A stretch of 64,000 bases of DNA from Pelomonas aquatica (GTDB lineage: Bacteria > Pseudomonadota > Gammaproteobacteria > Burkholderiales > Burkholderiaceae_C), in NCBI RefSeq assembly GCF_026712205.1, contig NZ_JAPPUW010000005.1, forward strand, positions 1 through 64,000, read 5' to 3'. Below, in pieces: positions 31,999 through 44,202 of this stretch (position 1 is its first letter; each line of letters begins with the position of its first letter). The notes beneath the pieces were generated by a model. It was not told where the DNA came from. It ran no database searches and worked only from the letters and a program-made list of their open reading frames with translations. Both the position numbers and the translations under genes were made by a program.

Positions 31999-32931
31999 TC
32001 ACCCGGCGCCGCCTGCTGAAGCAGCGCTTGGCCGCATCGCCAGTTCGCTGCGCAGCGCCTTCACCAGCGCTTGCGCCGGTCCGCCCAAGCGCCTGCCCTG
32101 GCGGGTGATCAGGCCCAGGGTGCGCTCGATGCGCGGCTGCTTGAGCGGCACCCCCGCCAGAGCCGCCCCGGGCCGCATGGACAGCGCCAGCCGCGGCACC
32201 ACCGCTACACCCAGCCCCGCCTCCACCAAGCCCAAGGCGCCGGCCACATGGTTGGCTTCGAACCGCACCACGGGCCGCTGCTTGAGGCGCGACAACGCCT
32301 GATCGATCAGCACCCGGTTGCCACTGTCACCTGCCACCGCCACCATGGGCTCGGCCAGCAGGTCGCGCCAGCTCAAGACAGCGCGCCGCGCCAAAGGGTG
32401 GTCTGTCCGCAGGGCCAGTACATAGTCCTCGGTCAACAGCGGCTGGAAGTCGATCTCCGGGTGCGAAGCGCCGGTGAAGCTCAGGCCCAGCTCGGCCTCG
32501 CCCGACTGCACCGCGCGCAAGACCTCGGGCGCCCCCTCGTCCAGCATGTGCAAGCGCAGCTCGGGGTGCTGGGCAGCCAAGCGGGCAAAGGCTCGCGGCA
32601 ACAACGCACTCGCCACGGTGGGGATGCAGGCCACCGTGAGGCTGGCGGCACGGCGCGCCACCTCCCGCTCCACCTCATCGACCCCGGTGCGCAGGGCCGC
32701 CAGGCCGCGCTCGGCGTGGGCCAGGAACTCCCGACCCTCCGGCGTCAATGCCACCCGGCGTGTGGTGCGCTCCAACAGCCGCACCTCCAGGACCTGCTCC
32801 AGCTTGTCCACACGACGGCTTAGGGCGGGCTGCGAGAGGAACAGCGCGTCAGCCGCCCCCTTGAAGCTGCCGGCATGCGCCACGGCGACGAAGGCCTGCA
32901 CTTCATCGAGCGTCAGATTGATGCGCTTCAT
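31999..32931 (-). CDS. LysR family transcriptional regulator
   Basis: A 310-residue LysR regulator. The N-terminal winged helix-turn-helix (about 6-60) has LDEVQAFVAVAHAGSFKGAADALFLSQPALSRRVDKLEQVL, and a periplasmic-binding-like effector domain follows (about 90-295, LTVACIPTVASALLPRAFARL). It is divergent from the porin gene across an A/T-rich 102-bp spacer and so likely controls the porin-binding protein module. The inducer is not predictable. Confidence 0.92.
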   Translation of the reverse strand: MKRINLTLDEVQAFVAVAHAGSFKGAADALFLSQPALSRRVDKLEQVLEVRLLERTTRRVALTPEGREFLAHAERGLAALRTGVDEVEREVARRAASLTVACIPTVASALLPRAFARLAAQHPELRLHMLDEGAPEVLRAVQSGEAELGLSFTGASHPEIDFQPLLTEDYVLALRTDHPLARRAVLSWRDLLAEPMVAVAGDSGNRVLIDQALSRLKQRPVVRFEANHVAGALGLVEAGLGVAVVPRLALSMRPGAALAGVPLKQPRIERTLGLITRQGRRLGGPAQALVKALRSELAMRPSAASAGGAG

Positions 32932-33033
32932 GGAAGAGTTAATCCAAATAATGCAATTTACAAATGAGTGTGCCAGTCGCACCATTACTTCACAAGCAGG
33001 CGCCCACGCCTTCAGAACACATCGGAGACACCC
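32932..33033. promoter_or_regulatory. LysR-porin divergent promoter region
   Basis: The 102 bp between the divergent starts is markedly richer in A/T than its surroundings (for example CAAATAATGCAATTTACAAA near 32945-32964). This is where a LysR protein would bind to control both directions. A GGAGAC ribosome site lies at 33024-33029 before the porin TTG. No single T-N11-A site can be chosen with confidence. Confidence 0.45.
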
Positions 33034-34107
33034 TTGAAGCGAACACCCATCCTGTCGGCAGCCCTGTTGTCCCTTGCGGCCGGTGCTGCCGTAGCGCAAA
33101 GCAGCGTCGTCGTCGGCGGCGTCCTCGACTCCGCCGTCCGCTACGTCCACAACGAAGGCGGCGGCTCGATCAAATCCCTGGTGAGCGGCTCCAGCCAGAC
33201 GAGTCGCCTGTACTTCCGCGGCGATGAGGACCTTGGTGGCGGCATGTCCGCTGGCTTCTGGCTCGAGTCCGGCGTACTCGCCGACACCGGCACCAGCGCT
33301 GGCGGCACGCAGTTCTTCGACCGTCGCGCCACGTTGTCGCTGTCGAGCCGCGGCATCGGCGAGCTTCGCCTGGGCCGCGACTATGTGCCGACCTACACCC
33401 TCTGGGTGCGCCACGACCCCTTCGCGCACGTCGGTGTGGCCGGTTCGAACAATTTCTCGTCCTCGTCCCAGCAGGGGCCGATCCGGAGCGCATTCAGCAC
33501 AGGCCCGAACACGACGGTCCGATCCAGCAACGCCGTGGAATACCTCCTGCCGTCCGATCTCGGTGGGCTTGAGGGCGGCCTGATGGTGGCAGCCGGCGAA
33601 GGCGGAACCGCGGCAAATGGCCAAGACAAGCTGATCGGTGGCCGCATCGGGTGGCAGAGCGCCAGCTTCGGCGCGCACGCCAGCCGGGTGATCACCTCCA
33701 ATGACCTCACGGCGTCCGGCAAGTTCAAGGACACGCTGTTCGCCGCGAACGGGACCGTTGGTCAGGTGCGGATGAACGCGGCTCTGCGCAAGTATGAGCA
33801 GGCCCTGTCCGAGGAAACCATCCTCCTGCTTTCGACCGTGGCGACCTTCGGCCAGGTCGACCTGAAGGCGTCCTATCTGCGGGCCAATATGAAGGGCAAG
33901 GTCGGCACGACGGTGATTGACGCCAACGATGCGACGCAGATCGGCCTCGGTGCGATCTACAACCTGTCCAGGCGGTCGGCGCTTTATGTCCAAGGTGCTC
34001 GCATCAACAACGACGGCAAGGCAAGCTTCTCAATCCCGGGTGGCACGGCGATGGTCGCCGGCGGCAGCTCCACGGCCCTTGAAGCCGGTGTGCGCCACAA
34101 CTTCTGA
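33034..34107 (+). CDS. Gram-negative porin (Burkholderiales general porin family)
   Basis: A 357-residue outer-membrane beta-barrel. The start is a TTG at 33034 with a GGAGAC site 5 bp upstream, giving signal peptide MKRTPILSAALLSLAAGAAVAQ. The mature protein starts SSVVVGGVLDSAVRYV and shows the porin markers SRLYFRGDEDLGGGMSAGFWLESG, GIGELRLGRDY and a terminal AGVRHNF with C-terminal Phe, the OMP sorting signal. It lets small hydrophilic solutes cross the outer membrane. It is followed at 20 bp by a binding protein. Confidence 0.92.
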   Translation: MKRTPILSAALLSLAAGAAVAQSSVVVGGVLDSAVRYVHNEGGGSIKSLVSGSSQTSRLYFRGDEDLGGGMSAGFWLESGVLADTGTSAGGTQFFDRRATLSLSSRGIGELRLGRDYVPTYTLWVRHDPFAHVGVAGSNNFSSSSQQGPIRSAFSTGPNTTVRSSNAVEYLLPSDLGGLEGGLMVAAGEGGTAANGQDKLIGGRIGWQSASFGAHASRVITSNDLTASGKFKDTLFAANGTVGQVRMNAALRKYEQALSEETILLLSTVATFGQVDLKASYLRANMKGKVGTTVIDANDATQIGLGAIYNLSRRSALYVQGARINNDGKASFSIPGGTAMVAGGSSTALEAGVRHNF

Positions 34108-34127
34108 CCACCAACAGGAGACAAGCC

Positions 34128-34925
34128 ATGATTTCCACGCACTGCAGCCACCCCTTGCTGCACCGACTCGCCCTTTTCCTGCTCACCTGCCTGATGCTGG
34201 CCGGCCCCGTCGCCCGGGCCGACGAGGTGCGTGTCGTCAGCTCCGGCGGCTTCGCTGCCGCCTACAAGGCATTGGCGCCGGCGTTCGAGAAGGCCACCGG
34301 GCACACCCTGGTCAGCGGCTGGGGGCCGTCGATGGGCGAGACGAAGAACGCGATCCCCCAGCGGCTGGCGCGACAGGAGCCCATCGACGTGGTGATCATG
34401 GTGGGCAGCGCCCTGGACCGGCTCGTGGCCAGGGGTCAGCTTGATGGCGCCTCCCGCACGTTGCTGGCCAGCTCCCGCATCGCCCTGGCCGTGCGCCACG
34501 GTGCGCCGCAACCCGCCATCGCCACGGTGGAGCAGCTCAAGCAGGCGCTGCTCGCGGCCAAGTCCATCGCCTACTCCGACAGCGCCAGCGGCGTCTACCT
34601 GTCGCAGGTGTTGTTCCCCCGACTGGGTCTGGCCGAGGCCTTGAAGGGCAGGGCACGCATGATCCCCGCCGAACCGGTGGGCCAGGTGGTGGCGCGCGGT
34701 GAGGCGGAGCTGGGCTTCCAGCAGCTCAGCGAGTTGCAGCACATCGAGGGTATCGACGTGGTCGGCCTGTTGCCCGAGGCCGCGCAGGAGGTGACCGAGT
34801 TCTCGGCCGCGGTCGTCCAGGGTGCCGCTCATGCCCAGGCCGGTCAGGCCCTGATCCGCTTTCTGTCCTCGCCCGAGGCGGCGCCCATCATCGACGCCAC
34901 CGGCTTGAACGCCGCCCACCGCTGA
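34128..34925 (+). CDS. ModA-like periplasmic substrate-binding protein
   Basis: A 265-residue exported protein with a signal peptide ending GPVARADE. The mature part matches the molybdate-binding (ModA-like) group of periplasmic binding proteins: VRVVSSGGFAAAYKALAPAFEKATGH, then VDVVIM-type strands, KSIAYSDSASGVYLSQVL and a C-terminal ALIRFLSSPEAAPII. Orphan members such as this often bind other small anions, so molybdate is not assumed. No modB or modC is in the window. It is co-directional with the porin and DctP-type genes. Confidence 0.83.
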   Translation: MISTHCSHPLLHRLALFLLTCLMLAGPVARADEVRVVSSGGFAAAYKALAPAFEKATGHTLVSGWGPSMGETKNAIPQRLARQEPIDVVIMVGSALDRLVARGQLDGASRTLLASSRIALAVRHGAPQPAIATVEQLKQALLAAKSIAYSDSASGVYLSQVLFPRLGLAEALKGRARMIPAEPVGQVVARGEAELGFQQLSELQHIEGIDVVGLLPEAAQEVTEFSAAVVQGAAHAQAGQALIRFLSSPEAAPIIDATGLNAAHR

Positions 34926-34966
34926 GCCGCCGCTCGCGCCCATTCACAACGATTCGGAGACCTCCC

Positions 34967-35989
34967 GTGACACGTCGCACCTTCCTGCAGGCCAGCCTGG
35001 CCCTTGGCCTGACTTGCGCCCTCGCGCCCATCCTCAGCCAGGCCCAATCGGCGCCCATCGTCATCAAGTTCAGCCATGTGGCCGCGGTGGACACGCCCAA
35101 GGGCCAGGGGGCCGAGCGCTTCAAGAAGCTGGCCGAGGAACGCACCAAGGGACGCGTCAAGGTGGAGGTCTATCCCAACAGCCAGCTCTACAAGGACAAG
35201 GAAGAGCTGGAGGCGCTGCAGCTGGGCTCGGTGCAGATGCTGGCGCCCTCGGTGTCCAAGTTCGGACCGTTCGGCGTCAAGGAGTTCGAGGTCTTTGACC
35301 TGCCCTTCGTCACGCCGGACCAGGCCAGCTACCTAAAGGCTGTTGGCGGCGATTTCGGTGCCGCGATGCTGAAGAAGCTGGACGTCAAGGGCGTGCACGG
35401 CCTGGCGTTTTGGGACGCCGGATTTCGCGTCATCACCGCCAACAAGCCGCTGCGCAAGCCCGAGGACTTCAAAGGCCTGAAGATCCGCATCAACTCATCC
35501 AAGGTGATCGACGCGCAAATGCGGGCCCTGGGCGTCATGCCTCAGACCATCGCGTTCTCCGAGGTCTACCAGGCGCTGCAAACCGGCGTGGTGGACGGGG
35601 CCGACGTGACGCTGTCCAACGTCTACACCCAGAAGCTGTACGAGGTGCAGAAATACGTGACGCTGCTGCATCACTCGCACCAGGTCTATGCGGTGGTGGT
35701 CAATCGCAAGTTCTGGGAGGGCCTGCCCAAGGACCTGCGGAGCACGCTGGAGTCCGCCATGGCCGATGCCACCACCTACGCCAACGGCCTGACCCTGGCC
35801 GAAGATCGCAACGCCTACGACAAGATCAAGGCGGCCGGCAAGGCCGCGCTGATCGAGCCCACACCGGCCGAGCGCGACGCCATCCGCGCCGTGATGGTGC
35901 AGACCCACAAGGACGTGGAAGGCCGCCTGGGTCGTGAAACGATGCAGGCCTTGTACAAGGCGACGGAGTTCAACGCCGGCAAGCGCTGA
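34967..35989 (+). CDS. TRAP transporter substrate-binding protein (DctP type)
   Basis: A 340-residue periplasmic binding protein. The N-terminus TRRTFLQASLALGLTCALAP is a twin-arginine-type signal, and the start is a GTG at 34967. DctP markers are IKFSHVAAVDTPKGQGAERFKKLAEERTKGRVKVEV, ELEALQLGSVQM, GFRVITANKPLRKPEDFKGLKIRI (the Arg that pairs with the substrate carboxylate), and VYQALQTGVVDGADV. Substrates of the family are usually dicarboxylates or other organic acids. The membrane subunits DctQ and DctM are absent here. Confidence 0.92.
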   Translation: MTRRTFLQASLALGLTCALAPILSQAQSAPIVIKFSHVAAVDTPKGQGAERFKKLAEERTKGRVKVEVYPNSQLYKDKEELEALQLGSVQMLAPSVSKFGPFGVKEFEVFDLPFVTPDQASYLKAVGGDFGAAMLKKLDVKGVHGLAFWDAGFRVITANKPLRKPEDFKGLKIRINSSKVIDAQMRALGVMPQTIAFSEVYQALQTGVVDGADVTLSNVYTQKLYEVQKYVTLLHHSHQVYAVVVNRKFWEGLPKDLRSTLESAMADATTYANGLTLAEDRNAYDKIKAAGKAALIEPTPAERDAIRAVMVQTHKDVEGRLGRETMQALYKATEFNAGKR

Positions 35990-36313
35990 TCCAACGCCTC
36001 GAGGTGCTTCAGCACTCCTGGGCTCGGCCATTCGCGCTCGATAGGGGCGTTCGCGGCCCGCCTCCGTGTCCCGCGGTCTTGGCAAGGCTGAGCGCCACGC
36101 GTCGCGAATCACCATCCGGCCGACCAGGACGACGATGACTGCCGCCGGATAGATGCCGGGCCGCTCACAGCACGCCGTGGGCCCGCCTTCTTCGGGTGTG
36201 CCGCCTGGGTCTGAGCGACGGCTTCAGGGCGGCGAATTCGAGGGCGTGGATGTCGCTGATGGGGCGAAAGCCTCACATGCCCGCCTTCGGGCTTCAAGGC
36301 AATAGCCAGCCCC
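35990..36313. other. gene-free stretch, possible remnant
   Basis: The 324 bp between the DctP-type gene and dnaE2 hold no convincing gene. Open frames here lack coding bias and recognisable motifs. No strong terminator or repeat copy was found. It may hold decayed DNA, since it lies at the right edge of the LysR-porin-binding protein module. Confidence 0.4.
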
Positions 36314-39531
<3,218 letters not shown>

Positions 39532-39535
<4 letters not shown>

Positions 39536-40818
39536 GCGAACACCCCGTGCAGGAACCATCCCGACGTCGCCGAGGCCGGCAGCCGCTCGTGATAGACCCA
39601 CAGCAGCCCGCGCGTGGCGCTGCGGTACACGTAGTAGTCGCGGGTCTGCAGGCCGCCGCCCTGCCACCAGCCGGCCTCGATGCGGTGCGGGCCGCTGATG
39701 CGCGCCAGCGGCCCGGCGAAGACCGGCTGTTCCTGCGCATCGCAGCGCAGCGGCTGCGGCGGCTCGACGAGCCAGGTGGGCTGGGGCCCGGGCGGGCGCC
39801 GTGCGGCCGGCGCGGGCGGGGCGGGCCAGGGATGCCAGCGCTGCATGTGGTCCAGGCGGTGGTCTTCGTGCAGCCGGCCTTCGCGCACGCGGCCGGCGCC
39901 CAGGCGCACGCAGAGGCGTTCCAGCAGCGCGTTCGTCGTCGTGCGCTCCTGGGGGTCGGCGGGCCCCGGCAGCAGGCCGGCGCTGCCTTCCTCCAGCGGC
40001 AGCACGCTGTCGGCGCTGAGGCGGAGCTCGCCGGCCGGCGCGGCCAGCGTCGTGCGGGCCAGGTGCTCGGCCAGCAGGCGCGACAGGCGGCGCAGGTCGC
40101 GCGTGGTGTCGGCCGTGGCCACGGTCAGCTCGCCGCCGCCGGCGACGTCGCGCGCGCGCATCGCGTCGTGCTGCCAGGCCAGGCGCAGCGCGCGCACGCC
40201 GGCATGACGGGCAGCCAGGAAGGCGCAGAGCTGGCGCAGCAGCTGCTCGGCGAAATGCAGCAGCACCGGCGCATGCTCGACGCGCCAGGGCAGCTCCAGG
40301 CGGGCGTCGAAGCGCTCGGGCAGCGTCAGCCAGGCGTGGGCCTCGGGCAGGTCGCCGTAGGCCTGGTCCAGGGCCGCCAGCAGGCCGGGGCCGAAGCGCC
40401 TGGCCAGCGCGGGGCGGGGCAGCCGGCGCAGTTCGCCCAGGCGCTGGCAGCCCAGCCGGGCCAGCATCGCGTGATGGGCCTGGGCGGCGCTCAGCGCGGC
40501 GAGAGGCAGCGCGTCGAGGCGTTCGGCCAGGCGGCCTTGTTGCGGGTGCTGCGGGCAGCGTGCCAGCGCCAGGGCGGCGAGCGCGGTGGGCGCCCAGGCC
40601 GCGGCGCCCAGGGCCAAGCCGGCCTGCGTCGCCGCGGCCTGCAGCTTCTGGCGCAGCGCGCGCGCGCCGCCGAACAGCCGCAGGCTGGCCGAGACCTCGG
40701 CCACGACCGCTTCCTCCAGCCGGGCGACGCGCGGCGTGAAGCTCAGCGCCAGCCAGGCCAGGGCGTCGCTGTCGCCGGCGGCCGCATCAGGCCTGCGGCA
40801 CAGGGCGAGCCAGCGCAT
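39532..40818 (-). CDS. imuB: ImuB, inactive Y-family polymerase partner of DnaE2
   Basis: A 428-residue Y-family relative (ImuB/DinP-like) acting as the hub of the DnaE2 mutasome. It opens MRWLALCRRPDAAAGDSDALAWLALSF; palm and thumb-like parts follow (ARLGCQRLGELRRLPRPALARRFGPGL). The acidic catalytic residues of active Y-family enzymes are not evident, as expected for ImuB. The C-terminal part (GPHRIEAGWWQGGGLQTRDYYVYR) is the ImuB-specific signature. It overlaps imuA by 32 bp and dnaE2 by four. Confidence 0.93.
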
Positions 40819-41629
40819 CGTGGCGCTCCGTCGGGGGGCGGGCCGGTGTGGGCGCAGGCGCGGGCGGGCCCTTGCGCTTGGCCGCCGTCAGCAGCGGCTC
40901 CACGGCGCCCGGCACGGCCGCCAGCTTCAGCCAGCCTGCGTGCGCCGGGCCGCGGCGCTTGAGCAGGTGCACGTCGAGGCGCCAGCCCTCGCCGGGCTTG
41001 ACGACGAGTCGCAGCGGCGCCGCCGAGGACTGCTGGCCGGCGCGCTCCGGCCGGATCAGGAAGAGGGGGGCATCCGAGCCGAGGGCGTTGACCTGCAGGC
41101 GCCGGACCTGCTCCGGCCGCGCTTCGGGCAGCCAGGCCAGCACGGCCACGCGCGACTTGACGGCCTGCTCGGCGGCCCAGAGCGCTTCGGCCGGCGTGGC
41201 GGCCGCTACCCAGACCAGCGCCGCCGGCGGCAGGCCCAGCGCCTGCAGGCCGGGCAGGTGGGGGGCGTGCGGCGGGTTGATGAGCAGCAGCGAGCGCAGG
41301 GCCGGCGCGGCGGCGGCCTGGGCGCGGCGGCCGGGGCGGGCGCCGGGCCCGGCCTGGCCGGCCCACCAGCCGCTCAGGGCCGGGGCCAGCAGCCGCCACT
41401 CCAGCACGCCGGGCTGGGGCGTCAGCAGCTCGGTGGCGGCCTGCAGCGGCCAGCCGCCGCCGGGCAGTTCGGCGTCCAGCGCCGCGAAGCCGCTGGGCAG
41501 GGTGGGGGCGGCGGCTGCGCCCAGGCTGCTGCCGCGCCACAGCCGGCCCTGCAGGCGGGCGTCGTCCAGCGGCAGGCGGCCGTGCGCGGTCGTCGCGATG
41601 GATGTGGTGGCAATGGAAGCGGGCTGCAT
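40787..41629 (-). CDS. imuA: ImuA, SOS mutasome accessory protein
   Basis: A 280-residue RecA/SulA-like protein, first gene of the imuA-imuB-dnaE2 cassette. Recognisable parts are PTLPSGFAALDAELPGGGWP (ImuA/SulA-type opening, ATPase-like without a clear Walker A), LLTPQPGVLEWRLLAPAL, and LLLINPPHAPHLPGLQALGLPPAALVWV. ATG at 41629 is chosen, 54 bp from a LexA-box-like site. The C-terminus is Pro-rich. It overlaps imuB by 32 bp, showing a compact operon. Confidence 0.9.
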   Translation of the reverse strand: MQPASIATTSIATTAHGRLPLDDARLQGRLWRGSSLGAAAAPTLPSGFAALDAELPGGGWPLQAATELLTPQPGVLEWRLLAPALSGWWAGQAGPGARPGRRAQAAAAPALRSLLLINPPHAPHLPGLQALGLPPAALVWVAAATPAEALWAAEQAVKSRVAVLAWLPEARPEQVRRLQVNALGSDAPLFLIRPERAGQQSSAAPLRLVVKPGEGWRLDVHLLKRRGPAHAGWLKLAAVPGAVEPLLTAAKRKGPPAPAPTPARPPTERHDALARPVPQA

Positions 41630-41683
41630 GGCCGGGTGGAGGCGGTGCGGAGGGAAGAAGCCGGAGCCTGGATGAGACCACGA

Positions 41684-41703
41684 TACTGTAATTGCATCCA
41701 GTA
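41684..41703. promoter_or_regulatory. LexA (SOS) box upstream of imuA
   Basis: The 20-bp site TACTGTAATTGCATCCAGTA has the spacing and outer arms (TACTG/CAGTA) of the classical proteobacterial LexA box; only the inner right half (CCAG rather than ACAG) differs. It lies 55 bp before imuA and 98 bp before the divergent small gene at 41801. LexA control of this operon type is well known, so damage induction is inferred. Confidence 0.7.
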
Positions 41704-41800
41704 TTTTGTGGTGGGCAACCCGGCCCGGCAGCGCGCCGGCGCACAATGGCTTGCGCAGGCCGTCGTCGCGGCCTGCGGCCCATGCGGGCGAGGAGGCAGC

Positions 41801-42091
41801 ATGAACCACGGCTTCGGTCACGAGGTACCGGCGCGGCACTCGCCGCGGGAACTGCGGCAGGTCACGCGCTATCTGGTCGTCATCTCGGCGGGCGCGGTCC
41901 AGGTCGCCCGTTTCTTCACGGTCAAACGCGAGCCGGTGGCCGAGATCGATGCCGGCACCGAGGAGGTGGCGGTCATGACCGCGGGCGCGGCGGCCACGAC
42001 GGGCGCCATGGGGCCGGAATGGGATCGCGGCCTGGTGGGGCACAGCGCCGCCGAGCGTGCGAGCGCCACCGTCTACGTGCTGGATCTTTGA
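41801..42091 (+). CDS. small hypothetical protein divergent from imuA
   Basis: A 96-residue soluble protein starting MNHGFGHEVPARHSPRELRQVTRYLVVI, with a very good ribosome site (AGGAGG) just upstream. The middle is a beta-type VVISAGAVQVARFFTVKREPVAEIDAG stretch and it ends in SATVYVLDL. No known domain is recognised. It shares the intergenic region with the LexA-box-like site, so it could be SOS-controlled. It is convergent with srkA, 15 bp apart. Confidence 0.6.
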   Translation: MNHGFGHEVPARHSPRELRQVTRYLVVISAGAVQVARFFTVKREPVAEIDAGTEEVAVMTAGAAATTGAMGPEWDRGLVGHSAAERASATVYVLDL

Positions 42092-42106
42092 GCCGAGAGC
42101 GGCAGC

Positions 42107-43162
42107 TCAGGCAAATCCGTCGCCGTCGAAATCCACCACGTCCTCGTCCCGGGCGAGCGTCGGCATCGCCGTCCTGGGCTTCATCGCCTCCAGCTGTTCC
42201 CTGAGCTTGGCCACCTGGTCCAGCCAGTAGTTGGGCGTGCCGAACCACGGGAAGGCGATGGGGAAGGCCGGGTCGCCCCAGCGGCGCGCCAGCCAGGCGC
42301 TGTGGTGGATCATGCGCATCGTGCGCAGCGGCTCGATGAGGCGCAGCTCGCGGTCGTCGAACTCGGCGATCTGCTCGTAGCCGTCGAGCACGGCGTTCAG
42401 CAGATGGCGGGCGGCCTCGCTTTCGTCGGTTTGGCCGGGCAGCAGCATCCACAAATCCTGCACGACGGGGCCAGTGACGGCGTCGTCGAGGTCGACGAAA
42501 TGCGGGCCGCGGTCGGGCGTCCACAGGATGTTGCCGGGGTGGCAGTCACCGTGCAGGCGTGTGAGCTGCAGGCCGGGCAGGCCGTCGAAGGCGGCCTGGA
42601 TGGCGTCGAGGCAGCGCCGGGCGGCGTCGTCCCAGGCGGGCGCGATCTCGGGCGGGATGGCGTCGTTGGCCATCAGCCAGTCGCGCGCCGCCCGGGCCGG
42701 CGCGGCGCTGGCCCAGGCGAGGCGTTCGGCAAAGGGCTTTTGCCGCCCGACGCCGTGCAGCCGGGCCAGCAGCCGGCCGATCCAGCGCAGCACCTCGGGG
42801 TCTTCCAGCTCCGGCCCGCGCCCGCCCTGGCGCGGCGTGACGGCCAGGCGCTGGCCCTGGTAGTGGAAGAGGGTGGAGCCGCCGCCCAGCAGCCACGGTG
42901 CGGCCACCGGCACCTCGGCCGCGGCCAGCTCGGCGGCAAAGCCGTGTTCCTCCAGGATCTGCGCGTCGCTCCAGCGGGCCGGTCGGTAGAACTTGGCCAC
43001 GGCCGCGCCGCCGTCCTCCAGATGCACCATCAGCACGCGGTTCTCGAACGAGTTGAGCTGCAGCATCCGGCCATCGGCGCGCAGGCCGGCGGCGTCGAGG
43101 GCGTCGAGCATGAACTCCGGCGTCAGGTCGCCGAAGCTGAGGTCAGGGGTCGCGGGGTGCAT
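42107..43162 (-). CDS. srkA: stress response kinase A (SrkA/YihE/RdoA)
   Basis: A 351-residue Ser/Thr kinase of the APH-like fold found in many Proteobacteria, involved in surviving oxidative and envelope stress. Motifs are the Lys-bearing strand VLMVHLEDGGAAVAKFYRPARW (Lys at about 57), the HGDCHPGNILW catalytic loop, and PHFVDLDDAVTGPVVQDLWMLLPG with the metal-binding Asp. Opening LSFGDLTPEFMLDALDAAGL is a family marker. It is monocistronic here. Confidence 0.93.
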   Translation of the reverse strand: MHPATPDLSFGDLTPEFMLDALDAAGLRADGRMLQLNSFENRVLMVHLEDGGAAVAKFYRPARWSDAQILEEHGFAAELAAAEVPVAAPWLLGGGSTLFHYQGQRLAVTPRQGGRGPELEDPEVLRWIGRLLARLHGVGRQKPFAERLAWASAAPARAARDWLMANDAIPPEIAPAWDDAARRCLDAIQAAFDGLPGLQLTRLHGDCHPGNILWTPDRGPHFVDLDDAVTGPVVQDLWMLLPGQTDESEAARHLLNAVLDGYEQIAEFDDRELRLIEPLRTMRMIHHSAWLARRWGDPAFPIAFPWFGTPNYWLDQVAKLREQLEAMKPRTAMPTLARDEDVVDFDGDGFA

Positions 43163-43185
43163 CCGGCGAGTGTCGCCGGTAAGGC

Positions 43186-44037
43186 TCAGCCCCGGCGGGG
43201 GCGCTGGGTCGCGTAGCGCGGCGCGTCGACGACGATGCCGACGATGTCGTCCATCATGGCCTCTTCGTCCGCATCGTCCAGCACGGGCAGGGTGCGCGGG
43301 TTGTAGCGCGCCGTGTCGAGGCTGCGCTGCACGGTGCGGCGCTGCGGCATCGGCTGCCGCAGGGTCTGGGCCGGCATGCGCGGGCGCGGCTCGCCGAAGG
43401 CGTCATGGCCGCCGAAGACGCTGGCGTCCTGCCACAGCGGCAAGGGCTGCGAGAACTGGCCCCAGTCGCTGCCGAATTCGTCCTCGCCCAGGCCGCGGCG
43501 GCGCGGCAGGGCGGGGCTGGCGGCGGGCGCCGGCAGCGGCCCGCGCGGGTTGCTGCCCTGGGGCACGAGGAGCTGCAGCTCGGCGACGCTGGGCAGGTGG
43601 TCCGCCGCGCAGCGCAGATGGCGCACGCGGCAGGCCGACAGCACGGCATGCTTGATCTGCAGGCTGCGCGGCGTGACGCCCCGCTCGCCGTCCAGGTCGA
43701 TGGCGGCCAGCACGCGGCCGTTGGGGCTGCAGACGGCGAAGGTCACGTGCGAGGCGCCGAGCAGGTCGAACCAGTAGCGCACTTCCTTGGCCTCGGTCGG
43801 CTGGCAAAAGCGCACCAGCGGCAGCTTGGACAGCACGATATGGTGGGGCAGGGCCTCGCGCAGCAGCCGGAAGACGCGCCGCTCGTCGGCCGTGAACACG
43901 GGCCGCGCCGTGAGCGACCACTCCGCCGGCAGGCCTTTATTGGCGTGAGCCGGCCGCCGCAAGGCCCAGACCAAGCCGATGGCAAGGCCCAGCACGCAAA
44001 CAGCCAGCGCGGCGATCCAATAGATGGCGTACGGCAT
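43186..44037 (-). CDS. DUF2726 domain protein with N-terminal membrane anchor
   Basis: A 283-residue protein. One N-terminal membrane helix (AIYWIAALAVCVLGLAIGLVWAL) is followed by a DUF2726 domain at about 45-155: FTADERRVFRLLREALPHHIVLSKLPLVRFCQP, then YWFDLLGASHVTFAVCSPNGRVLAAIDLDGE, which resembles the restriction-endonuclease-like/topoisomerase-linked DUF2726 core. The C-terminal 130 residues are low-complexity and Pro/Arg/Asp-rich. No function is established. ATG at 44037 chosen to place the helix first. Confidence 0.82.
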   Translation of the reverse strand: MPYAIYWIAALAVCVLGLAIGLVWALRRPAHANKGLPAEWSLTARPVFTADERRVFRLLREALPHHIVLSKLPLVRFCQPTEAKEVRYWFDLLGASHVTFAVCSPNGRVLAAIDLDGERGVTPRSLQIKHAVLSACRVRHLRCAADHLPSVAELQLLVPQGSNPRGPLPAPAASPALPRRRGLGEDEFGSDWGQFSQPLPLWQDASVFGGHDAFGEPRPRMPAQTLRQPMPQRRTVQRSLDTARYNPRTLPVLDDADEEAMMDDIVGIVVDAPRYATQRPRRG

Positions 44038-44202
44038 GTCCCTTGGCGGAGTTTGGCGACAACGCCGACGTTTCTTGCGGCGCAATGGTCGGGCAATGTA
44101 GCTCAATGTCCCTAAAACACATTACTCGCTAGCCCCCATGCCCCCGGCCTGAGGGGGAGGGCGAGCTTGACGCTGTCGCCGGCCGCGTCATCCCGCCGCC
44201 AT

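Noticed and set aside
44130-44165. GC-rich CCCC/GGGG hairpin after the GNAT gene
   Set aside because: The stem is short and irregular, with no T run on either strand; not strong enough to call a terminator.
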